Of a stretch of 64,000 nt of DNA, positions 1-8,896 are shown in pieces; the first letter of the stretch is position 1; each line of letters opens with the position of its first letter. The notes beneath the pieces were generated by a model. The model saw only the letters and a list, made by a program, of their open reading frames with translations, searched no databases and was not told where the DNA came from. Made by a program: the position numbers and the translations under genes. The stretch comes from JBCCXZ01 sp965228005 (lineage in GTDB: Bacteria > Planctomycetota > Planctomycetia > Pirellulales > Lacipirellulaceae), in NCBI GenBank assembly GCA_965228005.1, contig CBDDGV010000001.1:434001-498000 (forward strand), in the 5' to 3' direction.

Positions 1-1114
1 CTGCCGCTGGGTTGTGGACGCCTCCGGGCGGGCCAGCTTCCTGAAGCGGAAGCTCGAACTCGAAGAAGACCTCGAACACGACATCAACGCGGCCTGGTTC
101 CGGATCGACGCCACGATCCAAGTGGACAACTGGTGCGACGACAACGATTGGAAGACGCTCACCGGCAAGGTGCCCCGCCGCTGGCTGAGCACGAACCACC
201 TCATGGGCGAAGGCTACTGGGTGTGGTTGATCCCGTTGGCCACCGGCTCCACCAGCATCGGCATCGTGACCGACCCGAGGATCCACCCGCTCAACACGTT
301 CAACAGCTTCGAGAAGTCACTCGCCTGGCTCCAGCAGCACGAGCCCGAGTGCGCCGACGCGGTGCTCCCACACCGCGACCGCATGCAGGACTTCCTGGCG
401 ATAAAAAACATGTCGCGGGGCACGCGGCAGGTGTACTCGACCGACCGCTGGGCGCTCACCGGCGAGGCCGCCGCCTTCCTCGACCCGTTCTACTCGCCCG
501 GCAGTGATTTCATCGCGATCGGTAACACGATGATCAGCCGGCTGATCGACGAAGACCTTTCGGGCGGGTCGATCCAGCACCTCGCGCCCACGCTGCAGAG
601 CGTTTTCCTCACGCTGTTCCACAACAACCTGCTCACATACCGCGACCAGTACCCGCTCTTCGGCAACCCGCGGATCATGGCGCTCAAATTCGTCTGGGAC
701 TACGCCGTGTACTGGGGCTTCCCGGCCCTGCTCTACTTCAACGACAAGCTCACGGACGTCGGATTTATCCAATCCCTCGCCAAGGGGATCGAGGAGATCC
801 GCGACATGAACCTCAAGATGCAGGAGTTCTTCCGCGAGTGGCACGAGGCCGACCCGGAGGGCGCCGCGGACGCGGCGTTCGTCGACCAGAACGAGATCGA
901 ACTGATGACGCGGCTCAACGCGGAACTGCGTGAGCCTTTGGAGGACGCGGCCTTGAAGGAGCGTTTTGCAGACAACGTCACGCTCATCCGAGAGCTGATG
1001 GCGGAGATCACCTCGCGGGTCCGCCGCTTGCAGCCGACCGTCGGCTCCGGGCTGCCCGACCTGCAGGCTCGCGAGTACCGACTCGATCGGGTTTTTGAAG
1101 TCCTCAGCATCTGA
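1..1114 (+). CDS. Flavin-dependent halogenase-like protein, 5' truncated by window edge
   Basis: The reading frame is open from base 2 (Cys-Arg-Trp-Val-Val-Asp-Ala-Ser-Gly-Arg), so the start and the FAD-binding N-terminus lie outside the window. The visible part aligns by eye along its length with the complete neighbour that begins at 1165: both have VDASGR, the segment WVWLIPLATGSTSIGI, and DPFYSPGSDFIAIGN. The WxWxIP signature is typical of flavin-dependent halogenases (tryptophan halogenase family) and separates them from ordinary FAD monooxygenases. The substrate cannot be told from sequence. The gene lies 50 bp upstream of its paralogue on the same strand, so the two are probably co-transcribed and arose by tandem duplication. 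It could also be a halogenase-family oxidoreductase that does not halogenate. Confidence 0.8.
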   Translation, partial: CRWVVDASGRASFLKRKLELEEDLEHDINAAWFRIDATIQVDNWCDDNDWKTLTGKVPRRWLSTNHLMGEGYWVWLIPLATGSTSIGIVTDPRIHPLNTFNSFEKSLAWLQQHEPECADAVLPHRDRMQDFLAIKNMSRGTRQVYSTDRWALTGEAAAFLDPFYSPGSDFIAIGNTMISRLIDEDLSGGSIQHLAPTLQSVFLTLFHNNLLTYRDQYPLFGNPRIMALKFVWDYAVYWGFPALLYFNDKLTDVGFIQSLAKGIEEIRDMNLKMQEFFREWHEADPEGAADAAFVDQNEIELMTRLNAELREPLEDAALKERFADNVTLIRELMAEITSRVRRLQPTVGSGLPDLQAREYRLDRVFEVLSI

Positions 1115-1164
1115 CAACCAACCGCGGCCCAAGCAGTACCCTGAAACTTAAGCGGGAAGCCAAG

Positions 1165-2802
1165 ATGAACAACGAGAAAACGGATGTCGCGATCCTGGGC
1201 GGCGGCCTCGCCGGACTCACGCTGGCCTTGCAGCTCCGCTCGAAGCTCCCGGACGCTTCGATCACGGTGCTGGAGAAGCGCAAGCACCCGGTTCCCGAAG
1301 CCGCGTTCAAGGTGGGCGAGTCGACCGTCGAGGTGGGCGCTCACTACTTCGGCCAGATCCTCGGTCAGCGCGAACACATCCTCGAGCGGCAACTCCCCAA
1401 GTTGGGCCTGCGGTTCTTCTTCCCCTACGGCGACAACTCGCGCATCGAAGACCGGCTCGAACTCGGAGGGAAACGGTTCGCGCCCTGCCCGAGCTACCAG
1501 ATCGACCGCGGGCGCTTCGAGAATCACCTCGCCGACGAGTGTCTGCAACGCGGCATCGAGTTCCGTCACGAAGCGTCGGTCGACGACTTCGACATCGGCG
1601 GTCGTCGCGACGGCCACACGGTGCGTTACACGGCCGAGGACGCCCAGCGTGAGCTCGCCGCGCGGTGGTTGGTGGACGCCAGCGGCCGGCGCGCGTTCAT
1701 CAAACGCAAGCTCGACCTGGCCATGCCCTCGCCCCACATTGCGAACGCCGCGTGGTTCCGTTTCAAGAAGCACATCAAGGTCGACGACTGGTGCGACGAC
1801 CCCAACTGGCAGGCCGGCCACGAGGGCAAGACGGGCCGGTGGTACAGCACCAACCACCTGATGGGCGACGGCTACTGGGTCTGGCTTATCCCGTTAGCGT
1901 CCGGCTCAACCAGCATGGGGATTGTCGCTTCCGAGAAGCACCACCCGCTGACGACGATCAACTCGCTCGACAAGGCGGTCTCGTGGCTCGAGAAGCACGA
2001 GCCCCAGTGCGCCGCGGCGGTCCGCGAGCGGCTCGACGACATCCAGGACTTCCGCGCCATCAAGCACTACGCCGTCGAGTGCAAGCAGGTCTTCTCCGGG
2101 AATCGCTGGGGTATTACCGGCGAGGCGGGGTTCTTCCACGACCCGTTCTACTCGCCCGGCAGCGACTTCATCGCGTTCGCCAACACGTTCCTCACCGATC
2201 TCATCCGCCGCGACCTCACCGGCCGCGACTACCGCATCCGGGCCTACTCATACGACAAGGTCTTCAAGAAGTTCTATTACGGTACGGCATCGGCCTACTT
2301 CGACCAGTACGGCATCTTCGGCAACCCGACCGTGATGCCGGTGAAGATCCTGTGGGACTACATGGTCTACTGGTCCATCACCGGTTTCATCTTCATGCAC
2401 GACCGCATGTGCGAGCAGACGATGTACTTGCGCAACATGCGGAAGCTCAGCCGGCTCAGCAAGCTGAACCACTTCATGCAAACGTTCCTCCGCGACTGGA
2501 GCAACCAGACCCAGGGCGAGCCGGCGCCGGGCTCGATCAACGTCTCCGAGATCCCGCTGATCCGGCTGTCCAACTCGCGATTGCTGGAACCTCTTGAGGG
2601 CCGCCGGTTCTACGAGCAGTTTGCGTCGAACGTCGCGCAGCTTGAGACCCTCTGCTGCGAGATCGTGGAGAGTTCCGGTCTCCGCGTGGATCACCCGTTC
2701 CGCAAGAGTGGCGCTCCAGCGGTCATGGCCGATGGGTTCCAGCAGGTCTTCTCACCCACGCCTCGCGTGGCTTCCGCGTCGCCGGTCTCGGCTTATGCGT
2801 GA
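1165..2802 (+). CDS. Flavin-dependent halogenase-like FAD oxidoreductase (545 aa)
   Basis: This is a complete gene with an ATG start. An N-terminal Rossmann fold shows GGGLAG at about residues 12-17 for FAD. A KVGEST motif lies at about 49-54, followed by a lysine at about residue 79 in PKLGLRF, near where the catalytic lysine of this family is expected. The halogenase signature WVWLIP is at about 238-243. The C-terminal third is helical and family-specific. In characterised members the flavin makes HOCl, which the lysine guides to an aromatic substrate. That chemistry is family knowledge, not shown here. The substrate is unknown, and no NRPS/PKS or other biosynthetic partner is visible downstream. 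The upstream partner is the truncated paralogue ending at 1114. Confidence 0.8.
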   Translation: MNNEKTDVAILGGGLAGLTLALQLRSKLPDASITVLEKRKHPVPEAAFKVGESTVEVGAHYFGQILGQREHILERQLPKLGLRFFFPYGDNSRIEDRLELGGKRFAPCPSYQIDRGRFENHLADECLQRGIEFRHEASVDDFDIGGRRDGHTVRYTAEDAQRELAARWLVDASGRRAFIKRKLDLAMPSPHIANAAWFRFKKHIKVDDWCDDPNWQAGHEGKTGRWYSTNHLMGDGYWVWLIPLASGSTSMGIVASEKHHPLTTINSLDKAVSWLEKHEPQCAAAVRERLDDIQDFRAIKHYAVECKQVFSGNRWGITGEAGFFHDPFYSPGSDFIAFANTFLTDLIRRDLTGRDYRIRAYSYDKVFKKFYYGTASAYFDQYGIFGNPTVMPVKILWDYMVYWSITGFIFMHDRMCEQTMYLRNMRKLSRLSKLNHFMQTFLRDWSNQTQGEPAPGSINVSEIPLIRLSNSRLLEPLEGRRFYEQFASNVAQLETLCCEIVESSGLRVDHPFRKSGAPAVMADGFQQVFSPTPRVASASPVSAYA

Positions 2803-2813
2803 CCGAGACTGGC
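2781..2813 (+). terminator. Hairpin across the stop codon of the second halogenase-like gene
   Basis: GCCGGTCTCGG at 2781-2791 pairs with CCGAGACTGGC at 2803-2813 with one mismatch, around an 11-nt loop that includes the TGA stop. There is no T-tract after it. It could be a weak or factor-assisted terminator, or an mRNA 3'-end stabiliser. Confidence 0.35.
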
Positions 2814-3256
2814 TCAGCGATTGAAGTTGCAACGACGTTGCGGAAACCCGTCACTCGACTGCCGCCCTCTCATTTGCGCAGTCTCGTAGCTGTCTCCACA
2901 ATCGATGAGAATTCTGCGGGTCACTCTCGACGGGTTAGGGTGTTTCGGCTATTAAGGTCGTACACACAGTGAGAGGCAAGGCCAGGGTTGCTTACCAGGC
3001 TTCCCTAGCTCGTCTGATCTTCTGCCTCGCTGCTGTTCAGGACCGATCGAGCCTTTAGCTCAGGGAAAGTGATAGTCCGTTAGGCGGCAGAGCGCGGCCG
3101 GCAACCAGGGAGGTTGGCCAGCCGTACGGAACAGCTCTGTCGGGCCGCCGCTGCCCCAGCGGCTCCTAGACCGAACCAGCACACACAAAGCCCCGGCTCC
3201 CGCTGCGCTACCGGAACAGCGGGGCTTGGGACGACATCTGCGAGGCCCCACGAATC
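2814..3256. other. Intergenic region, no gene seen
   Basis: There are about 440 bp between the halogenase pair and the RTX gene. I saw no credible coding frame, RNA gene or strong repeat. It presumably holds the promoter of the giant RTX gene, but no convincing -35/-10 pair could be assigned by eye. Confidence 0.5.
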
Positions 3257-6200
3257 ATGGCGAAGAAAAGCGGCCGTTTGAAGGGCCGCCAAGAAACCGG
3301 CCCGTCGCACGGCGGGCGTCGCGCTTCCCTGGAACAACTCGAGTCCCGGCAGATGCTCTCGGTTACCCCGCCGAGCATCGAGCTGGTCGATAGCCAAGTC
3401 GTGATTACGGGTAGTGGCATCGAGGACGAGGTCGTTGTGTCGCAGCCGACGCCGGAATCGGTGCACGTCCGTGTCCGGACCGTGACGGACTATATCGAGA
3501 CAACCTTTGCGGCCTCTCAAGTCCAGTCTGTCTTCTTCGCAGGCGGCGAGGGCGATGACAACCTGCTGAACTCAACAAGCATCCGCACGTTCGCCGACGG
3601 CGGCCAAGGAAATGACATCCTTCAGGGCGGGCCCGGACCGGACACTCTCAGCGGCGGCGCCGGGAACGACAGCCTCATCGGCAACGGCGGGGCAGACCTT
3701 CTTCAGGGCGATGACGGCGACGACACGATCTACGGCAACGCGGGAGCCGACACGCTTCGCGGCGGAGCTGGCAACGACCGACTCTTGGGCGGCGACGACA
3801 ACGACACTCTGTCGGGTGACGAAGGGGACGATTACCTGGCGGGGCAAGGAGGAACGAACACCTCTTTCGGCGATGCCGGCGCGGACACCCTGATCGCAGG
3901 GGATAACGGTGATCGGCTCTTTGGCGGGGACGACGCAGACAACATCGTCGGCGGTCAGGGGCCGGACTACATCGAAGGCGGTGGAGGAAACGACGAGCTT
4001 TCGGGTAACGGCGGCTCGGACGAGTTGCTGGGCGGGCTCGGCGACGACGAGTTGCGTGGCGGCGACGGCAACGACCAGCTCTACGGCGGAGACGGCAACG
4101 ATACCCTCTCCGGCCAGGCCGGCGACGACATCCTCGCCGGCGAGGCCGGGGCCGACATCCTGCAGGGAGGAGACGGGGCGGACAGCCTCCGCGGCGGAGA
4201 CGGCAACGACTCCCTGCTGGGCGGCAGCGGCAACGACGACCTCGCCGGACAAGAAGGCGTCGACACCATCTACGGCGACGCCGGCGACGACGCCCTCGAC
4301 GGCGGCGCCGGCGAGGACGACCTCCAGGGCGGGGACGGCGTCGACACGCTCTTCGGCGGCTCCGAGAACGACCGCCTCGCCGGCCAGGCCGGCAACGACC
4401 TCCTCTACGGCGAAGGCGGCAACGACGTCTTGCTCGGGGGCCTCGGCGACGACCGACTCGTGGGCGGACTGGGCGGCGACTCACTCCTCGGCGGCGACGG
4501 CAACGACACGCTCTTCGGGCAGGCGGGAGACGACCTCCTCCTCGGGGAGGCGGGCCTCGACAACCTCGACGGCGGCGACGGGATCGATGAGCTCGACGGA
4601 GGGTCTGAAGACGACACGCTTTTGGGGGGCGACGGCAACGATACCCTCAATGGCGATGCCGGCAATGACTCGCTGTTTGGGCAAGCGGGTAACGACACAC
4701 TCATTGGCTCGACGGGAGACGACCGACTGATCGGGGGCCAGGGGAACGACTTGCTAGCCGCCGGCGACGGCAATGACTATCTGTCGGGGCAGGAAGGGGC
4801 AGACAATCTCGACGGCCAAGGCGGCTCGGACGAGTTGCTGGGCGGGCTCGGCGACGACGAGTTGCGTGGCGGCGACGGCAACGACCAGCTCTACGGCGGA
4901 GACGGCAACGATACCCTCTCCGGCCAGGCCGGCGACGACATCCTCGCCGGCGAGGCCGGGGCCGACATCCTGCAGGGAGGAGACGGGGCGGACAGCCTCC
5001 GCGGCGGAGACGGCAACGACTCGCTGCTGGGCGGCAGCGGCAACGACGACCTCGCCGGCCAAGAGGGCGTCGACACCATCTACGGCGACGCCGGCGACGA
5101 CGCCCTCGACGGCGGCGCCGGCGAGGACGACCTCCAGGGCGGGGACGGCGTCGACACGCTCTTCGGCGGCTCCGAGAACGACCGCCTCGCCGGCCAGGCC
5201 GGCAACGACCTCCTCTACGGCGAAGGCGGCAACGACGTCTTGCTCGGGGGCCTCGGCGACGACCGACTCGTGGGCGGACTGGGCGGCGACTCACTCCTCG
5301 GCGGCGACGGCAACGACACGCTCTTCGGGCAAGCGGGAGACGACCTCCTCCTCGGGGAGGCGGGCCTCGACAACCTCGACGGCGGCGACGGGATCGATGA
5401 GCTCGACGGAGGGTCTGAAGACGACACGCTTTTGGGGGGGTCTGAGAACGACCGACTCACCGGCGGCCTTGGTAACGATACGCTGTTCGGCCAATCTGGT
5501 GATGACGTTCTACTCGGTGGAGAAGGCGATGATTTCATCGTGGGCGGCGAGGGCGGCGACGTTCTGTTGGGTGAAGCAGGCGCTGACCAACTCGACGGCG
5601 GACTCGGAGCGGACACGCTCCGGGGAGGCGCCGAGAACGATATCCTTCAAGGCGGCGCAGACCGCGATACCCTCGTGGGTGAAGGCGGCGACGATCAACT
5701 CTTCGGGGGGGACGCCGACGACAAACTCACCGGAAGCGACGGGAATGATACCCTCGAAGGGGGCGCCGGCAGCGACACCCTTGCAGGAGACGCCGGCGAC
5801 GACAACCTCGACGGAGGCGACGGTAACGACTTCCTGACTGGGGCAGCCGGAGACGATGTCCTCATTGGAGGCAACGGCAACGACGAACTCAGGGGCAATG
5901 AAGGCAACGACGCGCTCAGCGGCAACGCGGGGCGAGACCTGTTGGTTGGCTCCACTGGCAACGACGTGCTCATCGGCGGCAGCGGCATCGACACGCTCGA
6001 CGGGTCTGACGGAGAAGACATCCTCAATGGTGGAATCACGACACACGACGCCGATATCGCGGCGCTCCGCCAGATACTCGCCGCCTGGACAACGCCGGTC
6101 AGCTACGAAGCCCGCGTCGACGCCCTGGAACAGGGCCTAGGTGTGCCGATGCTTATGTCGGAGCAGAGCGTGTTCGACGACCTGATCACCGATTCTGTCT

Positions 6201-8557
6201 TCGGGGGCGTCGGTCGCGACTGGTTCTTCCTGCCCGGATTCACGGGTATCTGGGACCCGCTCGGTTCACACGGCGGCCACTCCGGTCACGGGCACGGCCA
6301 CGGGCAGGAACATGGTCACGGCCACGAACACGGCTCTCTGCCTGTGCTGCCGACACCCCCGCCGGTGGAAGGATTCGACCTCATCGACTCCTTGGATAAC
6401 CTCATAGACACCCGCGCGGATGAAGCCGTCCATTCCCTCCTCCCGCACGCCAACGACCCGGTCAGAGGGCCTGAGCACCTCCGGCTGTTCGAACTCGTCC
6501 GCTACGACCAGGTCACCCACTACGCAGTGCAGGACGGCACGTGGTCGGACCCCGCTACGTGGCACGGCGGGGCCGTACCACAGAATGGCTCCCGGGTACT
6601 GATCCCCATCCACACCACCATCACTGTTGACGGTGTGCTCACGGAAGCCCCTGCCACCGTGCGTGTCGACGGCACGCTCAGGTTCGACCACACGGTGGAT
6701 ACGCAGCTCAAGGTTGACACGGTTGTTGTATCCCCCGTCGGCCGGTTTGAGATGGGGACCGCTGAGAACCGGATTGCTCCCAATGTGACCGCGACGCTGC
6801 TGATTACCGACAACGGCCCCATCGATCGCGATTGGGACCCGTTTGGCATTAGCCGCGGGCTGATCACCCACGGCTCGGTCTCGATCTACGGGACGGAGAA
6901 GACCACCAGCGTTGAGATCTTCAATCCGCTGCCGGCCGGCACGACCCAACTCCAACTGTCTGAAACACCGACTGGGTGGCGGGTCGGCGACCAGATCGTG
7001 ATCGCCGGCACCGTGGCCGGTCAGCAGCAAGACGAGGTGAGGACCATCCTGAGCATCGGCAGCAACATCGTCACCGTAGCGCCGCTGGATTATGATCACC
7101 TCACGCCCGCGGCCGACCTGAGGGTGCACGTCGCGAACCTCACCCGGAACGCGGTGATCGACTCTGAAGGCTCTGCCCCCGACCGTCGCGGCCACGTGAT
7201 GTTCATGCACAACCGCGACGTAGACGTGCAGCACGCCGGCTTCTATAAGCAAGGGCGCAGCAACAAACTGGAGTACGTCAACGACGCCGTCGTCGATTCC
7301 AACTGGAATCTTGCCCCGGGTACCGGGACCAATACACGCGGACGCTACTCGGTACACTTCCACCGCAACGGCCTGGTAGATGACGGAAACCCGTCGACGG
7401 TCTATGGCAGCGCAGTCGTCGACAGCGTCGGCTGGGGCTTCGTCAACCACAGCAGCTATGTCGACTTCACCGACAACGTTTCCTACGGGGTGACGGGGGC
7501 CGCGTTCGTCTCCGAAGCCGGCGACGAGATAGGCATCTTCCGAGACAACATCTCGTTCGCCACTACCGGCACAGACGAACGCGCGGACGACCGTGAACCG
7601 CTCCAAGACTTCGGCTTCGGGGGCGACGGGTTCTGGTTCCAGGGGGCCGGGATCGAGGTTGTCGACAACATCGCGGTTGGTTCACAAGGCAGCGGCTTCT
7701 TCTACTACACACGGGGCTTGATCCAGTCTGGTCGACTCACCCTGTTCGACGCCAGCAACCTCCCCGACCCCTCCATCGCGGGCGGGCAGGAACAGATCTT
7801 GGTCGACCACGTCCCAGCGAGGAACTTCGAAGGCAATACGGCCTACGGGTCCGAAACCGGGCTGACGGTGCGGTACCACCTACGGGATGCAACGCACAGC
7901 ACGTTCAGCTCCTTCCGCAATTCCACCTTCTGGAATAACAAGACCGGGGTGGACCTTCCTTACTCACAACAGGTCGCCCTTTCGAACTTGCGCGTCCTGC
8001 ACGACGACTCGATCCTGAACCAGACTGGGGTAAATTCGAACAGCGTTACCCAGGGCGTGGTCTACGACAACCTTACAGTTGAGGGCTACGCTTGGGGCAT
8101 AGTCGTCGCCCCCCGTGGGTTGTCGATCGTGAGCGGCGGCACGTTTGCGGCAAGCCGAGCTATTGTCGTCGATCCAGCCACCGCTCCGAACCGTTCCTTG
8201 CTGGTCATCGGCAATCCTCAGTTCTCGGGCGTAGACCCCAAATTTACTGGTAATGTTCTGCCAGCAGATGTGATGATGCGTTTCACGACCATCCCTCACA
8301 ATGGGTCGACTAACCATCTCTTCTTCGATACCGCCGTGACTCTCAATTACGGACCGTACGACGATCGACGCCTGTATTGGCTGGAGCAAGACCCGTCGGC
8401 CGTACCGTTCCCCGTGGCTGGCGCCTACATCCGCCCCGAGTATGTTGGCTTGACCAGCCAGCAGCTCTGGGACCAGTTCCGCATCGCGATAGGCGGATCG
8501 CTCGCGCCGCCTACGGCAGTCGAGGCGCCTTCCCTGGTCGGCTTACTTGGGGGATGA
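3257..8557 (+). CDS. Giant RTX-repeat surface protein with LEPR-XLL-like N-terminus, G8 domain and beta-helix (1,766 aa)
   Basis: The N-terminus has the planctomycete LEPR-XLL-type motif LEQLESRQMLS at residues 25-35, found on very large exported proteins. From about residue 95 to 925 it consists almost wholly of GGxGxDxLx nonapeptides, roughly ninety by length, which form calcium-binding beta-rolls. A histidine-rich stretch (GHGHGHGQEHGHGHEHG) at about 1010-1026 may bind metal. A G8-like domain starts at about 1090 (TWSDPATWHGG), and a right-handed beta-helix-like region follows to the end, like G8/PbH1 proteins of the CEMIP/TMEM2 type. It is probably secreted or cell-surface and possibly glycan-binding; no catalytic residues were identified. 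The RTX region contains a 620-bp near-identical duplication, annotated separately. I see no PEP-CTERM motif at the C-terminus. Confidence 0.85.
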   Translation: MAKKSGRLKGRQETGPSHGGRRASLEQLESRQMLSVTPPSIELVDSQVVITGSGIEDEVVVSQPTPESVHVRVRTVTDYIETTFAASQVQSVFFAGGEGDDNLLNSTSIRTFADGGQGNDILQGGPGPDTLSGGAGNDSLIGNGGADLLQGDDGDDTIYGNAGADTLRGGAGNDRLLGGDDNDTLSGDEGDDYLAGQGGTNTSFGDAGADTLIAGDNGDRLFGGDDADNIVGGQGPDYIEGGGGNDELSGNGGSDELLGGLGDDELRGGDGNDQLYGGDGNDTLSGQAGDDILAGEAGADILQGGDGADSLRGGDGNDSLLGGSGNDDLAGQEGVDTIYGDAGDDALDGGAGEDDLQGGDGVDTLFGGSENDRLAGQAGNDLLYGEGGNDVLLGGLGDDRLVGGLGGDSLLGGDGNDTLFGQAGDDLLLGEAGLDNLDGGDGIDELDGGSEDDTLLGGDGNDTLNGDAGNDSLFGQAGNDTLIGSTGDDRLIGGQGNDLLAAGDGNDYLSGQEGADNLDGQGGSDELLGGLGDDELRGGDGNDQLYGGDGNDTLSGQAGDDILAGEAGADILQGGDGADSLRGGDGNDSLLGGSGNDDLAGQEGVDTIYGDAGDDALDGGAGEDDLQGGDGVDTLFGGSENDRLAGQAGNDLLYGEGGNDVLLGGLGDDRLVGGLGGDSLLGGDGNDTLFGQAGDDLLLGEAGLDNLDGGDGIDELDGGSEDDTLLGGSENDRLTGGLGNDTLFGQSGDDVLLGGEGDDFIVGGEGGDVLLGEAGADQLDGGLGADTLRGGAENDILQGGADRDTLVGEGGDDQLFGGDADDKLTGSDGNDTLEGGAGSDTLAGDAGDDNLDGGDGNDFLTGAAGDDVLIGGNGNDELRGNEGNDALSGNAGRDLLVGSTGNDVLIGGSGIDTLDGSDGEDILNGGITTHDADIAALRQILAAWTTPVSYEARVDALEQGLGVPMLMSEQSVFDDLITDSVFGGVGRDWFFLPGFTGIWDPLGSHGGHSGHGHGHGQEHGHGHEHGSLPVLPTPPPVEGFDLIDSLDNLIDTRADEAVHSLLPHANDPVRGPEHLRLFELVRYDQVTHYAVQDGTWSDPATWHGGAVPQNGSRVLIPIHTTITVDGVLTEAPATVRVDGTLRFDHTVDTQLKVDTVVVSPVGRFEMGTAENRIAPNVTATLLITDNGPIDRDWDPFGISRGLITHGSVSIYGTEKTTSVEIFNPLPAGTTQLQLSETPTGWRVGDQIVIAGTVAGQQQDEVRTILSIGSNIVTVAPLDYDHLTPAADLRVHVANLTRNAVIDSEGSAPDRRGHVMFMHNRDVDVQHAGFYKQGRSNKLEYVNDAVVDSNWNLAPGTGTNTRGRYSVHFHRNGLVDDGNPSTVYGSAVVDSVGWGFVNHSSYVDFTDNVSYGVTGAAFVSEAGDEIGIFRDNISFATTGTDERADDREPLQDFGFGGDGFWFQGAGIEVVDNIAVGSQGSGFFYYTRGLIQSGRLTLFDASNLPDPSIAGGQEQILVDHVPARNFEGNTAYGSETGLTVRYHLRDATHSTFSSFRNSTFWNNKTGVDLPYSQQVALSNLRVLHDDSILNQTGVNSNSVTQGVVYDNLTVEGYAWGIVVAPRGLSIVSGGTFAASRAIVVDPATAPNRSLLVIGNPQFSGVDPKFTGNVLPADVMMRFTTIPHNGSTNHLFFDTAVTLNYGPYDDRRLYWLEQDPSAVPFPVAGAYIRPEYVGLTSQQLWDQFRIAIGGSLAPPTAVEAPSLVGLLGG
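4010..4629 (+). repeat. Direct repeat, copy 1, inside the RTX gene (620 bp)
   Basis: This block recurs at 4820-5439, offset by exactly 810 bp (270 codons, so the frame is kept). By eye the two copies differ at only four positions. All four are synonymous: TCC/TCG Ser, GGA/GGC Gly, GAA/GAG Glu and CAG/CAA Gln. Confidence 0.9.
4820..5439 (+). repeat. Direct repeat, copy 2, inside the RTX gene (620 bp)
   Basis: This is the second copy of the block at 4010-4629. About 190 bp of ordinary, diverged RTX sequence separates the copies. Near-identity in the DNA points to a recent tandem duplication or ongoing gene conversion. Confidence 0.9.
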
Positions 8558-8896
8558 AGCATGGTTCGCTCCCCGATGCTCTTTCAGGTTTCCTACGGGT
8601 AACTCGATTGAAAATCTGAGCACAGCGCGATGTCACCAGAGCTGGGTCGATCCATACTCAGCCGAACCTCTTGGTGCTATCAACCGCCCGCAGAGGCGCC
8701 CATAGCCTCGTCGGTTTCGACGGCGTCTCTAGGCTGCTTCAACATTGCAGTCAGCCGTCGGGCTGCCTAGACTCCGCCTCCCATTCCCCCGGTCCTAGCG
8801 TCGCGCGAAACCCGCATTGCATGCAACTGTGGGTTTCAGAGCGAGGACTTCCCACCGCGTCGTTGAGACGACACTCTCAACATCAAGGCAGCACCA
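8558..8896. other. Intergenic region, no gene seen
   Basis: There are about 340 bp between the RTX gene and the MscS-type gene. Short open frames exist, but none has a recognisable product or a good ribosome binding site. No strong hairpin or repeat was seen. Confidence 0.5.

Noticed and set aside
733..1857. Long minus-strand open frame opposite the two halogenase-like genes (374 codons)
   Set aside because: It lies fully opposite genes with clear family motifs, spans their junction, and has no recognisable domain. Such frames are common in GC-rich DNA.
4010..5439. Tandem repeats as a possible CRISPR array
   Set aside because: The repeats are in-frame RTX codons within a long protein, with no regular spacers.
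4405..5616. Ser/Pro-rich minus-strand frames in the RTX region
   Set aside because: They are the reverse complement of the GGxGxD repeats and have no independent support.
6266..7606. Minus-strand open frame of 446 codons opposite the RTX/G8 gene
   Set aside because: It is an antisense shadow of the G8/beta-helix coding region, with Arg/Val/Asp-rich text and no domain.
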